From the NCBI GenBank assembly GCA_945949385.1, contig CAMFEL010000052.1:1-12794 (forward strand): a DNA stretch of 12,794 nt, read 5' to 3'. This document shows positions 1 through 6,674 of the stretch, in pieces; position 1 is the stretch's first letter; every line of letters begins with the position of its first letter. Source of the stretch: an uncultured Clostridia bacterium. GTDB lineage: Bacteria; Bacillota; Clostridia; Oscillospirales; CAG-272. Under the pieces are notes generated by a model. That model saw only the letters and a list, made by a program, of their open reading frames with translations, did no database searches and was not told the DNA's origin. A program made the translations under genes and the position numbers.

Positions 1-20
1 TGAGAAGCAGTAACTTCTCA
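1..20. repeat. Perfect 7-bp inverted repeat at window edge
   Basis: TGAGAAG, a 6-nt loop (CAGTAA), then CTTCTCA: a perfect dyad at the very start of the window. It is not followed by a T-tract on either strand within view, so it does not look like an intrinsic terminator. It could be a hairpin in an RNA from the left, a protein-binding dyad, or chance. Its partner sequences to the left are not visible. Confidence 0.4.
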
Positions 21-130
21 GGAGCTGTGTGAAACTTAAAATTATGCGATTTTTTTGCCTCTGCACGTTTTCCTACATCGATTGGTGTAAGTTTGGTGTA
101 AGGCGTAAGGTTTTTCGTTTCCCCTGTGTC
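21..130. other. Gene-free stretch downstream of lysS with short direct repeat
   Basis: No convincing coding sequence lies between the window edge and the lysS terminator-like hairpin. The stretch contains TTGGTGTAAG at 82-91 and again at 93-102, an 11-nt period, followed by the related GCGTAAGG at 103-110. An A/T-rich patch lies at 38-57. Closely spaced short direct repeats of this sort can be recombinase arm sites or regulator sites, but no integrase gene or duplicated att core is visible here, so the role is open. Confidence 0.35.
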
Positions 131-160
131 CGAAAACCCTTGATATTACGGGCTTTTTCG
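131..160 (-). terminator. Weak terminator-like hairpin after lysS
   Basis: On the minus strand, 9 nt beyond the lysS stop, CGAAAA pairs with TTTTCG and CCC pairs with GGG, with a two-base AG bulge and a 10-nt loop. The pairing T-run is part of the stem and no further U-tract follows. It is a weak candidate for the end of the lysS transcript and would not be called confidently without expression data. Confidence 0.4.
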
Positions 161-168
161 CGTTTCGG

Positions 169-1671
169 TCAATCTAAGGGTTTCATTGTCGGGAAGAGCA
201 AAACATCTCTGATAGCAGCGGAGTCGGTGAGCAGCATACACATACGGTCGATGCCGAAGCCTATGCCGCCTGTGGGGGGCATACCGATTTCAAGAGCATT
301 GAGGAAGTCCTCATCCGTAGTATTTGCCTCCTCGTCTCCCTGCGCCAGCAGCTCCTCCTGCGCCTTGAAGCGGGCGCGCTGGTCTATGGGGTCGTTAAGC
401 TCGGAGTAGGCGTTTGCCATTTCCCAGCCGTTCATAAAGAACTCAAAACGCTCCACATAGTCCGGGTCGGAGGGCTTTCTCTTTGTGAGAGGAGATATTT
501 CCACGGGGTGGTCGGTTACAAAAGTAGGCTGGATCATATGCTCCTCGGCAAATTCCTCAAAGAACAGGCTGAGGATGTCACCCTTCTTATGTCTTTCCTC
601 AAACTCCACGCCCTTTTCACGGGCGATCTTCCTTGCTTCCTCGTCGCTGTGTATCTCGTTGAAATCCACACCGGCATACTTCTTCACCGCGTCTACCATG
701 GTAATGCGCTCAAAGGGCTTGCCCAGATCCATTTCGTAGTCGCCGTACTTTATCTTAGTAGTACCCAGCACATCCTTTGCCACATGGCGGTACAGATTTT
801 CCGTAAGATCCATCATGCCGTTATAATCCGTGTACGCCTGATAAAGCTCCATAAGAGTAAATTCGGGATTATGCCTTGTGTCAAGACCCTCGTTGCGGAA
901 CACTCTGCCTATCTCGTAAACCTTCTCAAGTCCGCCTACAATAAGGCGCTTCAGATAAAGCTCCAGGGAAATGCGCAGCTTCAGATCCTCGTCAAGGGCA
1001 TTGAAATGAGTCTCAAAGGGACGGGCTGCGGCTCCGCCGGCGTTGGCAACAAGCATGGGAGTTTCCACTTCCATAAAGCCTTGGGAATCCAAATATCTTC
1101 TGATAGAGGAAATGATCTTTGAGCGCTTTATAAAGGTGTCCTTGACCTCGGGATTTACGATAAGATCCGTATATCTCTGGCGGTAACGGAGGTCGGTATT
1201 GGTAAGTCCGTGAAACTTTTCGGGCAGCACCTGAAGGCTTTTTGAAAGCAGAGTAACGGTGTCGGCATGAACGGAAATTTCACCGGTCTTTGTTTTGAAA
1301 ACAAAGCCGCGAACGCCCACAATGTCGCCGATGTCCAGCTTTTTGAAGCTCTTGTATTCCTCCTCACCCAGGGAATCGCGGCACACATAGCACTGCAGAG
1401 TACCGCCCAGATCCTGCACATGGCAGAAAGAGGCTTTTCCCATAACGCGCTTTGACATAATGCGTCCCGCAACGGAGACTTCTTTATTTTCCAATGTGTC
1501 AAAATTGTTTTTAACATCCTCGGAGGAGTGGGTTCTGTCGTACTTGGTTATCTGAAAGGGATCCTTTCCTGCCGCCTGCAGTTCGGCAAGCTTCTCACGG
1601 CGTACGCGAAGTACATCGGTAAGAGTCTTTTCCTCGGCGGTATTTACTGCTTCCGTATTGTTATCGCTCAT
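169..1671 (-). CDS. lysS: Lysine--tRNA ligase (class II)
   Basis: Charges tRNA-Lys with lysine in the cytoplasm. The 500 residues match the usual LysS length. An N-terminal OB-fold anticodon-binding domain lies at about 65-145. The class II catalytic core follows: motif 2 around residues 251-271 (RVFRNEG then TRHNPEFT) and motif 3 near 467-478 (TGGIGFGIDRM, with the ATP-contacting Arg at 476). No key residue is missing. The ATG at 1671 fits the common N-terminus seen before the RREKLAELQ helix. It is the last gene of the minus-strand cluster, 71 nt after greA; I see no promoter in that gap, so cotranscription with greA is likely. The start region is odd: the only decent Shine-Dalgarno (GAAAGG) is 24 nt from the ATG, with a 16-nt hairpin in between. 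Confidence 0.97.
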   Translation of the reverse strand: MSDNNTEAVNTAEEKTLTDVLRVRREKLAELQAAGKDPFQITKYDRTHSSEDVKNNFDTLENKEVSVAGRIMSKRVMGKASFCHVQDLGGTLQCYVCRDSLGEEEYKSFKKLDIGDIVGVRGFVFKTKTGEISVHADTVTLLSKSLQVLPEKFHGLTNTDLRYRQRYTDLIVNPEVKDTFIKRSKIISSIRRYLDSQGFMEVETPMLVANAGGAAARPFETHFNALDEDLKLRISLELYLKRLIVGGLEKVYEIGRVFRNEGLDTRHNPEFTLMELYQAYTDYNGMMDLTENLYRHVAKDVLGTTKIKYGDYEMDLGKPFERITMVDAVKKYAGVDFNEIHSDEEARKIAREKGVEFEERHKKGDILSLFFEEFAEEHMIQPTFVTDHPVEISPLTKRKPSDPDYVERFEFFMNGWEMANAYSELNDPIDQRARFKAQEELLAQGDEEANTTDEDFLNALEIGMPPTGGIGFGIDRMCMLLTDSAAIRDVLLFPTMKPLD

Positions 1672-1701
1672 ATTGTGACAACGGGTCTCCCCGTTCCTTT
1701 C
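1672..1701 (-). promoter_or_regulatory. Shine-Dalgarno separated from lysS ATG by a hairpin
   Basis: Reading the minus strand, GAAAGG (1701-1696) is followed directly by AACGGG-GAGA-CCCGTT (1695-1680), a perfect 6-bp stem with a GNRA-type tetraloop. Then come 8 nt and the lysS ATG. Linear spacing is 24 nt, too long for normal initiation. If the hairpin forms, the effective spacing is 8 nt. The dyad and the distances are seen directly; the function is inferred. A purine-rich GGGGAG inside the hairpin is the only competing site, and it is 15 nt from the ATG. Confidence 0.5.
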
Positions 1702-1742
1702 TGTTTTGTCTTCTTCTGTTTTTCTGTATGTTTATTGCTGTC

Positions 1743-2225
1743 TCAGGCGCGCTTTACAGACAGCACCTTGAGAGTAACCTCGCCGCAGGGAGCGGTGTAG
1801 CTTACGCGGTCTCCGGCCTTTGCGCCCAGAAGAGCCGCACCGATGGGGCTCTGATCGGAAATATGATTGATTGCAGCGTTGACCTGGTTGGAGCCTACGA
1901 TGGTATACTCGCAGTCCTCGTCAAAGGTCTCGTCGTGCACCTTTACAACGGTGCCGATATTGACGATGCCGGATTTGAATGCGGATTCATCAACAATCTT
2001 TGCATTTTTTATAAGCTCCTCAAGCTCGGCGATACGCGCTTCGTTTTTCGCCTGAGCGTCTCTTGCCTCGTCGTATTCGCTGTTCTCTGACAGGTCGCCG
2101 TGGCTTCTTGCCTCTGCAAGCTGTGCCTTGATCTCAACGCGGCGCACATCTTTAAGAAGCGCCAGCTCGTCAAGCAGCTGCTGATAGCCTTCTTTGGTAT
2201 AGTTTGTGAATTTAGTTTCTTCCAT
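1743..2225 (-). CDS. greA: Transcription elongation factor GreA
   Basis: Binds the secondary channel of RNA polymerase and stimulates cleavage of backtracked RNA, rescuing stalled complexes. At 160 residues it has the standard size. An N-terminal antiparallel coiled coil occupies about 1-78, with the tip sequence GDLSENSEYDEA. Asp44 and Glu47 there correspond to the acidic residues that hold the catalytic magnesium in the family (established for E. coli GreA). The C-terminal FKBP-like domain runs from about 83 to 160. The ATG at 2225 has an AAAGGA site 8 nt upstream. It lies 27 nt after the S41 protease gene and 71 nt before lysS, in the same direction; a greA-lysS pair is a common arrangement in Firmicutes. 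Confidence 0.96.
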   Translation of the reverse strand: MEETKFTNYTKEGYQQLLDELALLKDVRRVEIKAQLAEARSHGDLSENSEYDEARDAQAKNEARIAELEELIKNAKIVDESAFKSGIVNIGTVVKVHDETFDEDCEYTIVGSNQVNAAINHISDQSPIGAALLGAKAGDRVSYTAPCGEVTLKVLSVKRA

Positions 2226-2252
2226 ATCTGAAATCCTTTCGTGATTGGCTTT

Positions 2253-3734
2253 TTATTTCAGCGCTTCATACGCCGCCGTAAGCTGATTGTCCTCTGCGTC
2301 GGAAAGCGTATAAATATTCTTGCCTGCAGCCCCCTCGCTGAGTTCGACGGTAATGTCGGGAGTAATGCCGACACCGTCATAGTTGTCGGAGAAGGGCGGG
2401 CAATAATAGCGATAAGTATATTTCAGCCCGCTTCCGTCGCTGAAAGAGCGTATGGTCTGCATACTGCCCTTGCCGTAGGTAACGGTGCCTACTATGACCG
2501 CTTTGTCATAATCTTTAAGCGCCGCGGTGAACAGCTCTCCGGCACTTGCCGTATTGCCGTTTACCAGCACCGCCATGGGAATATCCGTTTCATTTGAGTC
2601 CGAGGTGTAAACCACTTCTTCGTTGCCGTTTTTGTCAACGGTACGGATAACGGGACCCTCCGGCAGCAGGGGATCAAGCACACTGCATACCGAGGTGAGC
2701 TCGCCGCCCGGATTGTTGCGCACATCAATAATAAGCTTATCCGCGCCGCTTTCCGTAAGCTTTTTCAAAGCCTCGGAAAACTGCTCCGGAGTTTTGGCAT
2801 TAAAGGAAGTAATGCGGATTATACCCACACTTTCGTCTTCTGAGTACAGCCGTCCCTCGGCGGTAACCTCAGTCACATAGCCGCGCTTTACGGAAAACTC
2901 CGTGGGGGTGTCGAAATTGCCTTCCTTGTAAACAATAAACTCCGCTACGGTATCGGCCTTGCCCTGCATAGCGGACACCGACGCCGCGTATCCCAGCTCC
3001 GCAACGCTTTTATATTCCCCGTCCGCCATAACATAGGCGATACGGTCGCCGGGCACAAGTCCGGCTTCCATGGCAGGGGAGTCGGGGAACACGCTTATGA
3101 TCTGTAAAGACGGGGAGCTGCTGTCGTAAACAACGCTTATGCCGATGCCCTGCATCTCTCCGTTGGAGTCCTCCATAAGAGCCGCAAATTCCTCTTTGTT
3201 GTAATACTCGGCGTAGCGGTCTCCCAGACTGCTCATATAGCCTTCCATTACTCCGTCGCAAAGCGCGTCATCGTCTATATCGTAAAGATAATCGCTCCTG
3301 ACGGTGGCGTCCAGAATACCCAGCTTTTCGCTTATTCTGTCAACCAGCGAATACCCGTTGCCGTTTTTTGAATTTGAGGAGGTGAGCCAAACAAATGTGG
3401 CCATAAAGGTGGCAAGACAGCACAGCAGGACGACTGCGACACAGACGCCGACACTTATGCCTCGCCGCCTTCTCCGCTTGCCGTCCTTCCCGCGCTCTGT
3501 GCCGGTGTCGCCAAAGTCCTCACCGTCCGTACAGGGCTCGGGCATTTCGCCGTCCTGTTCCCTGTCCGTCGGAAAAGCAGTTATATCGGTCTTGTTTTCC
3601 GCTGTTTTATGTGCGTCTCTATCAGTTTCGCCCCCTGCCGCCTGCGCCTTTACATCTTCGCCGCCTGCCGCCTGCGGCTTTACATCTTCGCCGCCTGTCT
3701 CTCGGGGTATGTTGTCAAAATCCTTTTCTTGCAT
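2253..3734 (-). CDS. Membrane-anchored S41 C-terminal processing protease (CtpA/CtpB-like)
   Basis: Serine protease of the carboxyl-terminal processing family, predicted to act outside the membrane. Layout over 493 residues: a long hydrophilic, acidic N-tail (1-85) with a 10-residue repeat (GGEDVKPQAA, GGEDVKAQAA); an RRRRR stop at 87-91; one membrane segment at about 92-117; a short helical region; a PDZ domain at about 190-275; and the S41 core at about 300-465. The Ser/Lys dyad is present: Ser397 in NGNTASAGE and Lys422 in TYGKGS. The 25-residue spacing matches that of E. coli Prc (Ser430/Lys455). The N-tail is longer than usual, as typical Ctp proteins begin near the membrane segment. The ribosome site before the ATG is weak (CGGAT). 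It sits 97 nt after the M23 gene. Inference: it trims or clears cell-wall enzymes handled by the neighbouring FtsEX/M23 pair. Confidence 0.92.
   Translation of the reverse strand: MQEKDFDNIPRETGGEDVKPQAAGGEDVKAQAAGGETDRDAHKTAENKTDITAFPTDREQDGEMPEPCTDGEDFGDTGTERGKDGKRRRRRGISVGVCVAVVLLCCLATFMATFVWLTSSNSKNGNGYSLVDRISEKLGILDATVRSDYLYDIDDDALCDGVMEGYMSSLGDRYAEYYNKEEFAALMEDSNGEMQGIGISVVYDSSSPSLQIISVFPDSPAMEAGLVPGDRIAYVMADGEYKSVAELGYAASVSAMQGKADTVAEFIVYKEGNFDTPTEFSVKRGYVTEVTAEGRLYSEDESVGIIRITSFNAKTPEQFSEALKKLTESGADKLIIDVRNNPGGELTSVCSVLDPLLPEGPVIRTVDKNGNEEVVYTSDSNETDIPMAVLVNGNTASAGELFTAALKDYDKAVIVGTVTYGKGSMQTIRSFSDGSGLKYTYRYYCPPFSDNYDGVGITPDITVELSEGAAGKNIYTLSDAEDNQLTAAYEALK
3631..3690 (-). repeat. Two 30-bp in-frame tandem repeats in the S41 N-tail
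   Basis: 3631-3660 and 3661-3690 match at 28 of 30 positions, and the first bases of a third copy follow at 3691-3697. They encode the repeated GGEDVK(P/A)QAA unit near residues 14-34 of the cytoplasmic tail. The unit is a multiple of three, so copy number can change without breaking the frame. The high identity suggests a recent duplication. Confidence 0.85.
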
Positions 3735-3831
3735 TTTTATCCGTTCGTCTTTGTGATTTGTGCCGCTTCGGTGCGGGCACGGATATATTGTACTCCCAAA
3801 CTCTGTCGGATATTACAGTATTCCGCCGCAC
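3735..3831 (-). other. Intergenic spacer with imperfect hairpin between M23 and S41 genes
   Basis: This is the longest gap inside the cluster between lysS and the regulator. On the minus strand, GTGCC(C)GC pairs with GCGGCAC (plus-strand 3760-3780) around a 6-nt loop, giving 7 bp with one bulged C. No T-run follows, so it is not an intrinsic terminator. A convincing -35/-10 pair was not found. It may be an RNA-processing or stability element, or have no role. Confidence 0.35.
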
Positions 3832-5040
3832 TTATCTTGAAACATAGTTTGCAGGATTTACCTTCTGTCCGTTTATACGGAATTCAAAGTGCAGGTGATT
3901 GCCCGTGGAATATCCGGTGGAGCCCACATAGCCTATGACCTGACCCTTTGACACGGACTGACCTGCGCTGACCGCAAGCCCGGAGCAATGGGCGTACAGT
4001 GTACTGCGCCCTTCGCCGTGGTCGATAACCACATAGTTGCCGTAGCTCGAATGCCAGGTGGCGGTTACAACCGTGCCGTCGTTTGAAGCGTAAATGGGAG
4101 TGCCCGCCGCAATAGCTATATCCATAGCGTAGTGAGGTCTTCCGCCCGGGTCATAGTCGCCGAAGTAACAGGAAATATACCCGCCGGAGGGCAGGGGCCA
4201 CATAAACTCGCCCTCTGCGGTGACCTGTGAGGAATTCTGATTTGCAATCTGCGCAAGCATAGCCTGGAGCTGTGCGTCCAGAGCCTCCTCCTCCGCCTTT
4301 GCCTTATTGTATTCGGCGGTAGCGGCGGCCTTGTCGCTGCTGAGCTGGTTGAAGTAGCTTGCCGCCTCGTTTGACAGGCGCTCGTATTCGGACTTGTCGG
4401 AATTCAGATTTGCAAGGGTCTCCTCCTGCAAAGCCTTGGAGGCTTCAAGCTCGCTGCGCTTTGTTTCCAGAGCCGCTTTTTCAGTCTCGTATTCCGCAAG
4501 GGTCTTTTTGTCGTATTCAAGGATAGTATTTACCCGCTCGACACGGGAGAGAAAATCGTCGACGCCCTCTGCTCCCAGTATAACGCTGAGATAGCTGGCG
4601 TTGCCCTCCTCGTGATTTGCGCGCATACGCTCCTTTATCTTTTCCGTTGAGGCCTCGATAAGCTTTTCATGCTCCTCAATGTCAGCCTGCGTCTGCGCTA
4701 TCTGCGCCTCAAGTTCGGAGCACAGCGCCTCGGCGGTCTGGATCTTTGTGCTTATGGTAGTAACAAGGCTGTCCATATACTGCTTGTTTTCAAGAGTGGC
4801 GGAAGCCTCGTTTTCAAGGCTGTTAATTTTTGCCAAAAGCTCCTTCTGTGTCTTTTCAAGCTCCTGTATCTGCTCCTCGTACTTCTGAGTGTTTGCGTTT
4901 CCGGCATAGCTTTCCGTACGGGGCACAAATACAAGAAGTGCAAAAGCAGCGCTTGCGGCAAGAATACCGGAAACGGCTTTTGCGGCAATGCGGCGGATAT
5001 TTGCTTTTGTTTTTTTGTTTTTGTTTCTCATAGCATTCAT
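3832..5040 (-). CDS. Coiled-coil murein endopeptidase, M23 (LytM/EnvC-type organisation)
   Basis: Predicted exported peptidoglycan hydrolase cutting peptide cross-links. It has 402 residues. The basic N-terminus and hydrophobic segment at about 20-40 form a signal peptide or anchor, with a plausible cleavage near residues 45-48. Long charged coiled coils run at about 52-145 and 175-265 with a break near 150-165. The C-terminal M23 domain is at about 280-400. All zinc and catalytic positions known from LytM-type enzymes are present: His303 and Asp307 (HYAMD), His351 (YAHC), and His382/His384 (HLHFE). The coiled coil plus M23 layout resembles EnvC, which FtsEX controls in E. coli, but EnvC's own site is degenerate while this one looks intact. 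It starts 25 nt after ftsX. There is no good Shine-Dalgarno before the ATG at 5040 or the alternative at 5031, so translation may depend on coupling to ftsX. Confidence 0.93.
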   Translation of the reverse strand: MNAMRNKNKKTKANIRRIAAKAVSGILAASAAFALLVFVPRTESYAGNANTQKYEEQIQELEKTQKELLAKINSLENEASATLENKQYMDSLVTTISTKIQTAEALCSELEAQIAQTQADIEEHEKLIEASTEKIKERMRANHEEGNASYLSVILGAEGVDDFLSRVERVNTILEYDKKTLAEYETEKAALETKRSELEASKALQEETLANLNSDKSEYERLSNEAASYFNQLSSDKAAATAEYNKAKAEEEALDAQLQAMLAQIANQNSSQVTAEGEFMWPLPSGGYISCYFGDYDPGGRPHYAMDIAIAAGTPIYASNDGTVVTATWHSSYGNYVVIDHGEGRSTLYAHCSGLAVSAGQSVSKGQVIGYVGSTGYSTGNHLHFEFRINGQKVNPANYVSR

Positions 5041-5065
5041 AATTTCAGAAAATAATACTGAATTC

Positions 5066-5968
5066 TCAGGATTTCAAATTCTTTCTTATGGAGACTATAC
5101 TGCCAATTACGCCGGTTATGATGCCCACCGCCAAAAATCCGGCGGCAAGAGGTATAGCCAGATTTTCAAAGGGCAGCACGCTGATTATCTGTATGCTGTC
5201 AGCAGCCTTGCCTTCTATGTAAATATACAGATACATTTCGATAAAATAAGCAATAGCCGCGGCAACAACTCCGATTATAACGCCCTCAAATATAAAGGGC
5301 AGAGTAATAAATCTGTTGGTGGCGCCCACATAGCGCATAACGGATATTTCGTGCCGTCTTGAATAAACCGCAAGGCGTATGGTGTTGATAATAACGAAAA
5401 TGCTGACCACGAACAGAATCACCAGAAACCACACGGCAATCAGCATAACGCCGTTTTTGAAGCTGTCAATAGTCTTTGCGGTCTGATATACGCTGCTGAT
5501 CTTGCGCACGCCCTCAATACTGCGAAGCTGCGACTCCAGATCATAAACCTTGGCAGCCTCGGTGCCTGCGGCATACTCAACCTTAAAGGACTCGCACAGA
5601 GGGTTGTTTTCACCGGACATATCGTCGTAAATATCGGAGTGGTCACCGCTGCTGTTTTTCAGATCCTCAAGCGCCTGATCCTTTGTAATATGCTCGCTTT
5701 TCTTTACAAGCTCAAGAGAATCAATTTCTTTGCCGACCTTTTCCACAGCCTCGTCGTCAAGCTCATACTCGCAGTAGACCATTATTTCGTTAAGCTCGGC
5801 GATATTGTCAAGATTTACATTGATATTGACCACCAGAGCGGCGAAGCAGCCAAGCACAACAAGGCAGCTCATAAGCACGGCAACGGAGGCAATGGACATA
5901 ACTCCGTTGCGCCACAGACCGGTAAAGGCCTGTTTCAGGAAATAGCTTGTACTGTAATGCTTTTTCAA
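5066..5968 (-). CDS. ftsX: Cell-division ABC transporter-like membrane protein FtsX
   Basis: Membrane half of FtsEX, which uses ATP hydrolysis by FtsE to switch peptidoglycan hydrolases on outside the cell. The 300 residues show the family topology: TM1 at about 22-48, a large extracellular loop at 50-170 (the hydrolase-contacting region), TM2 at 172-196, a cytoplasmic segment with RRHEISVMRYVGAT at 204-216, TM3 at 221-250, and TM4 at 270-293. The start is a TTG at 5968, not ATG, and it overlaps the ftsE TGA stop by two bases. A GGAGGT site inside the last ftsE codons sits 8 nt upstream of it. No better start exists in frame, and the N-terminus MKKHYSTSYFLKQAF is typical. The overlap suggests tight translational coupling and matched FtsE/FtsX output. 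Confidence 0.96.
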   Translation of the reverse strand: MKKHYSTSYFLKQAFTGLWRNGVMSIASVAVLMSCLVVLGCFAALVVNINVNLDNIAELNEIMVYCEYELDDEAVEKVGKEIDSLELVKKSEHITKDQALEDLKNSSGDHSDIYDDMSGENNPLCESFKVEYAAGTEAAKVYDLESQLRSIEGVRKISSVYQTAKTIDSFKNGVMLIAVWFLVILFVVSIFVIINTIRLAVYSRRHEISVMRYVGATNRFITLPFIFEGVIIGVVAAAIAYFIEMYLYIYIEGKAADSIQIISVLPFENLAIPLAAGFLAVGIITGVIGSIVSIRKNLKS

Positions 5969-6642
5969 CTGAACATACCTCCCACCCTGTCCTCTACTAT
6001 CTTGCCGTCCTTCAGCATAACAACTCTCTGCTTGTAGTAGTCGACCAGATTTTTTTCGTGAGTGACCACGATGACGGTCTTGCCCAGCTTGTTAATTTTC
6101 ATGAGCAGATTCATAATCTCAATGCTCATTTTAGGGTCGATATTGCCGGTAGGCTCGTCTGCGATGATATATTTCGGATTATTTGCCAGCGCCCTTGCAA
6201 GAGCCACTCTCTGCTGCTCTCCTCCGGAGAGCTCGCGGGGAAAGCGGGTCATTTTGTCCGCAAGGTTTACTGTGGACAGAATGGCGGGCACACGGCGCTT
6301 TATCATGGAGCGGGGGGTGCCGATAACCTGCATGGCAAAAGCCACGTTTTCGTAAACGGTCTTGTTGGGGAACAGACGGAAGTCCTGAAAGACCACGCCA
6401 AGCTCCCGCCTGTAATAGGGAACATCTCTGTTTTTGATTCTGGACAGGTTGTAATCCCCCACCAGAATAGCGCCGGAGGAGGCGGTCTCCTCACGGAGCA
6501 AAAGCTTCATCATGGTAGTCTTTCCGGCTCCTGAATGTCCCACTATAAAGACAAACTCGCCGTCGTCTATATGAAGATTCACACCGTCAAGGGCAACAGT
6601 GCCGTTGGGGTAGAACTTCTTCACATTTCTGAAGTCTATCAT
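5965..6642 (-). CDS. ftsE: Cell-division ATP-binding protein FtsE
   Basis: Cytoplasmic ATPase that drives conformational change in FtsX. It has 225 residues, standard for the family. Walker A is GHSGAGKTT at 35-43, the Q-loop Gln is at 86 (VFQDFRL), the ABC signature LSGGEQQR is at 138-145, Walker B is YIIADEPTGNID at 158-169 with catalytic Glu163, and the H-loop His is at 195 (VTHE). All ATPase motifs are intact. The ATG at 6642 has AAAGG about 12 nt upstream, somewhat far. It starts 32 nt after the PucR-type regulator with no visible promoter or terminator between, so the regulator and ftsEX are probably cotranscribed. Confidence 0.97.
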   Translation of the reverse strand: MIDFRNVKKFYPNGTVALDGVNLHIDDGEFVFIVGHSGAGKTTMMKLLLREETASSGAILVGDYNLSRIKNRDVPYYRRELGVVFQDFRLFPNKTVYENVAFAMQVIGTPRSMIKRRVPAILSTVNLADKMTRFPRELSGGEQQRVALARALANNPKYIIADEPTGNIDPKMSIEIMNLLMKINKLGKTVIVVTHEKNLVDYYKQRVVMLKDGKIVEDRVGGMFS

Positions 6643-6674
6643 AGAAAATCAAACCTTTCGTTTTTTGCGCCCGA

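Noticed and set aside
230..236. Pro-to-Ser change in the RsmE GPEGG motif (residues 230-236 of RsmE) as sign of a dead enzyme
   Set aside because: All other SPOUT motifs are intact and the Pro is not a catalytic residue; natural variation is more likely. Coordinates here are protein residue numbers.
508..1122. Plus-strand open frame of 204 codons antisense to lysS
   Set aside because: Overlaps the conserved catalytic core of lysS, has no ribosome site and shows no recognisable domain.
3735..3831. Internal promoter before the S41 protease gene
   Set aside because: TACAAT- and TATATC-like hexamers occur on the minus strand but none has a -35 at proper distance.
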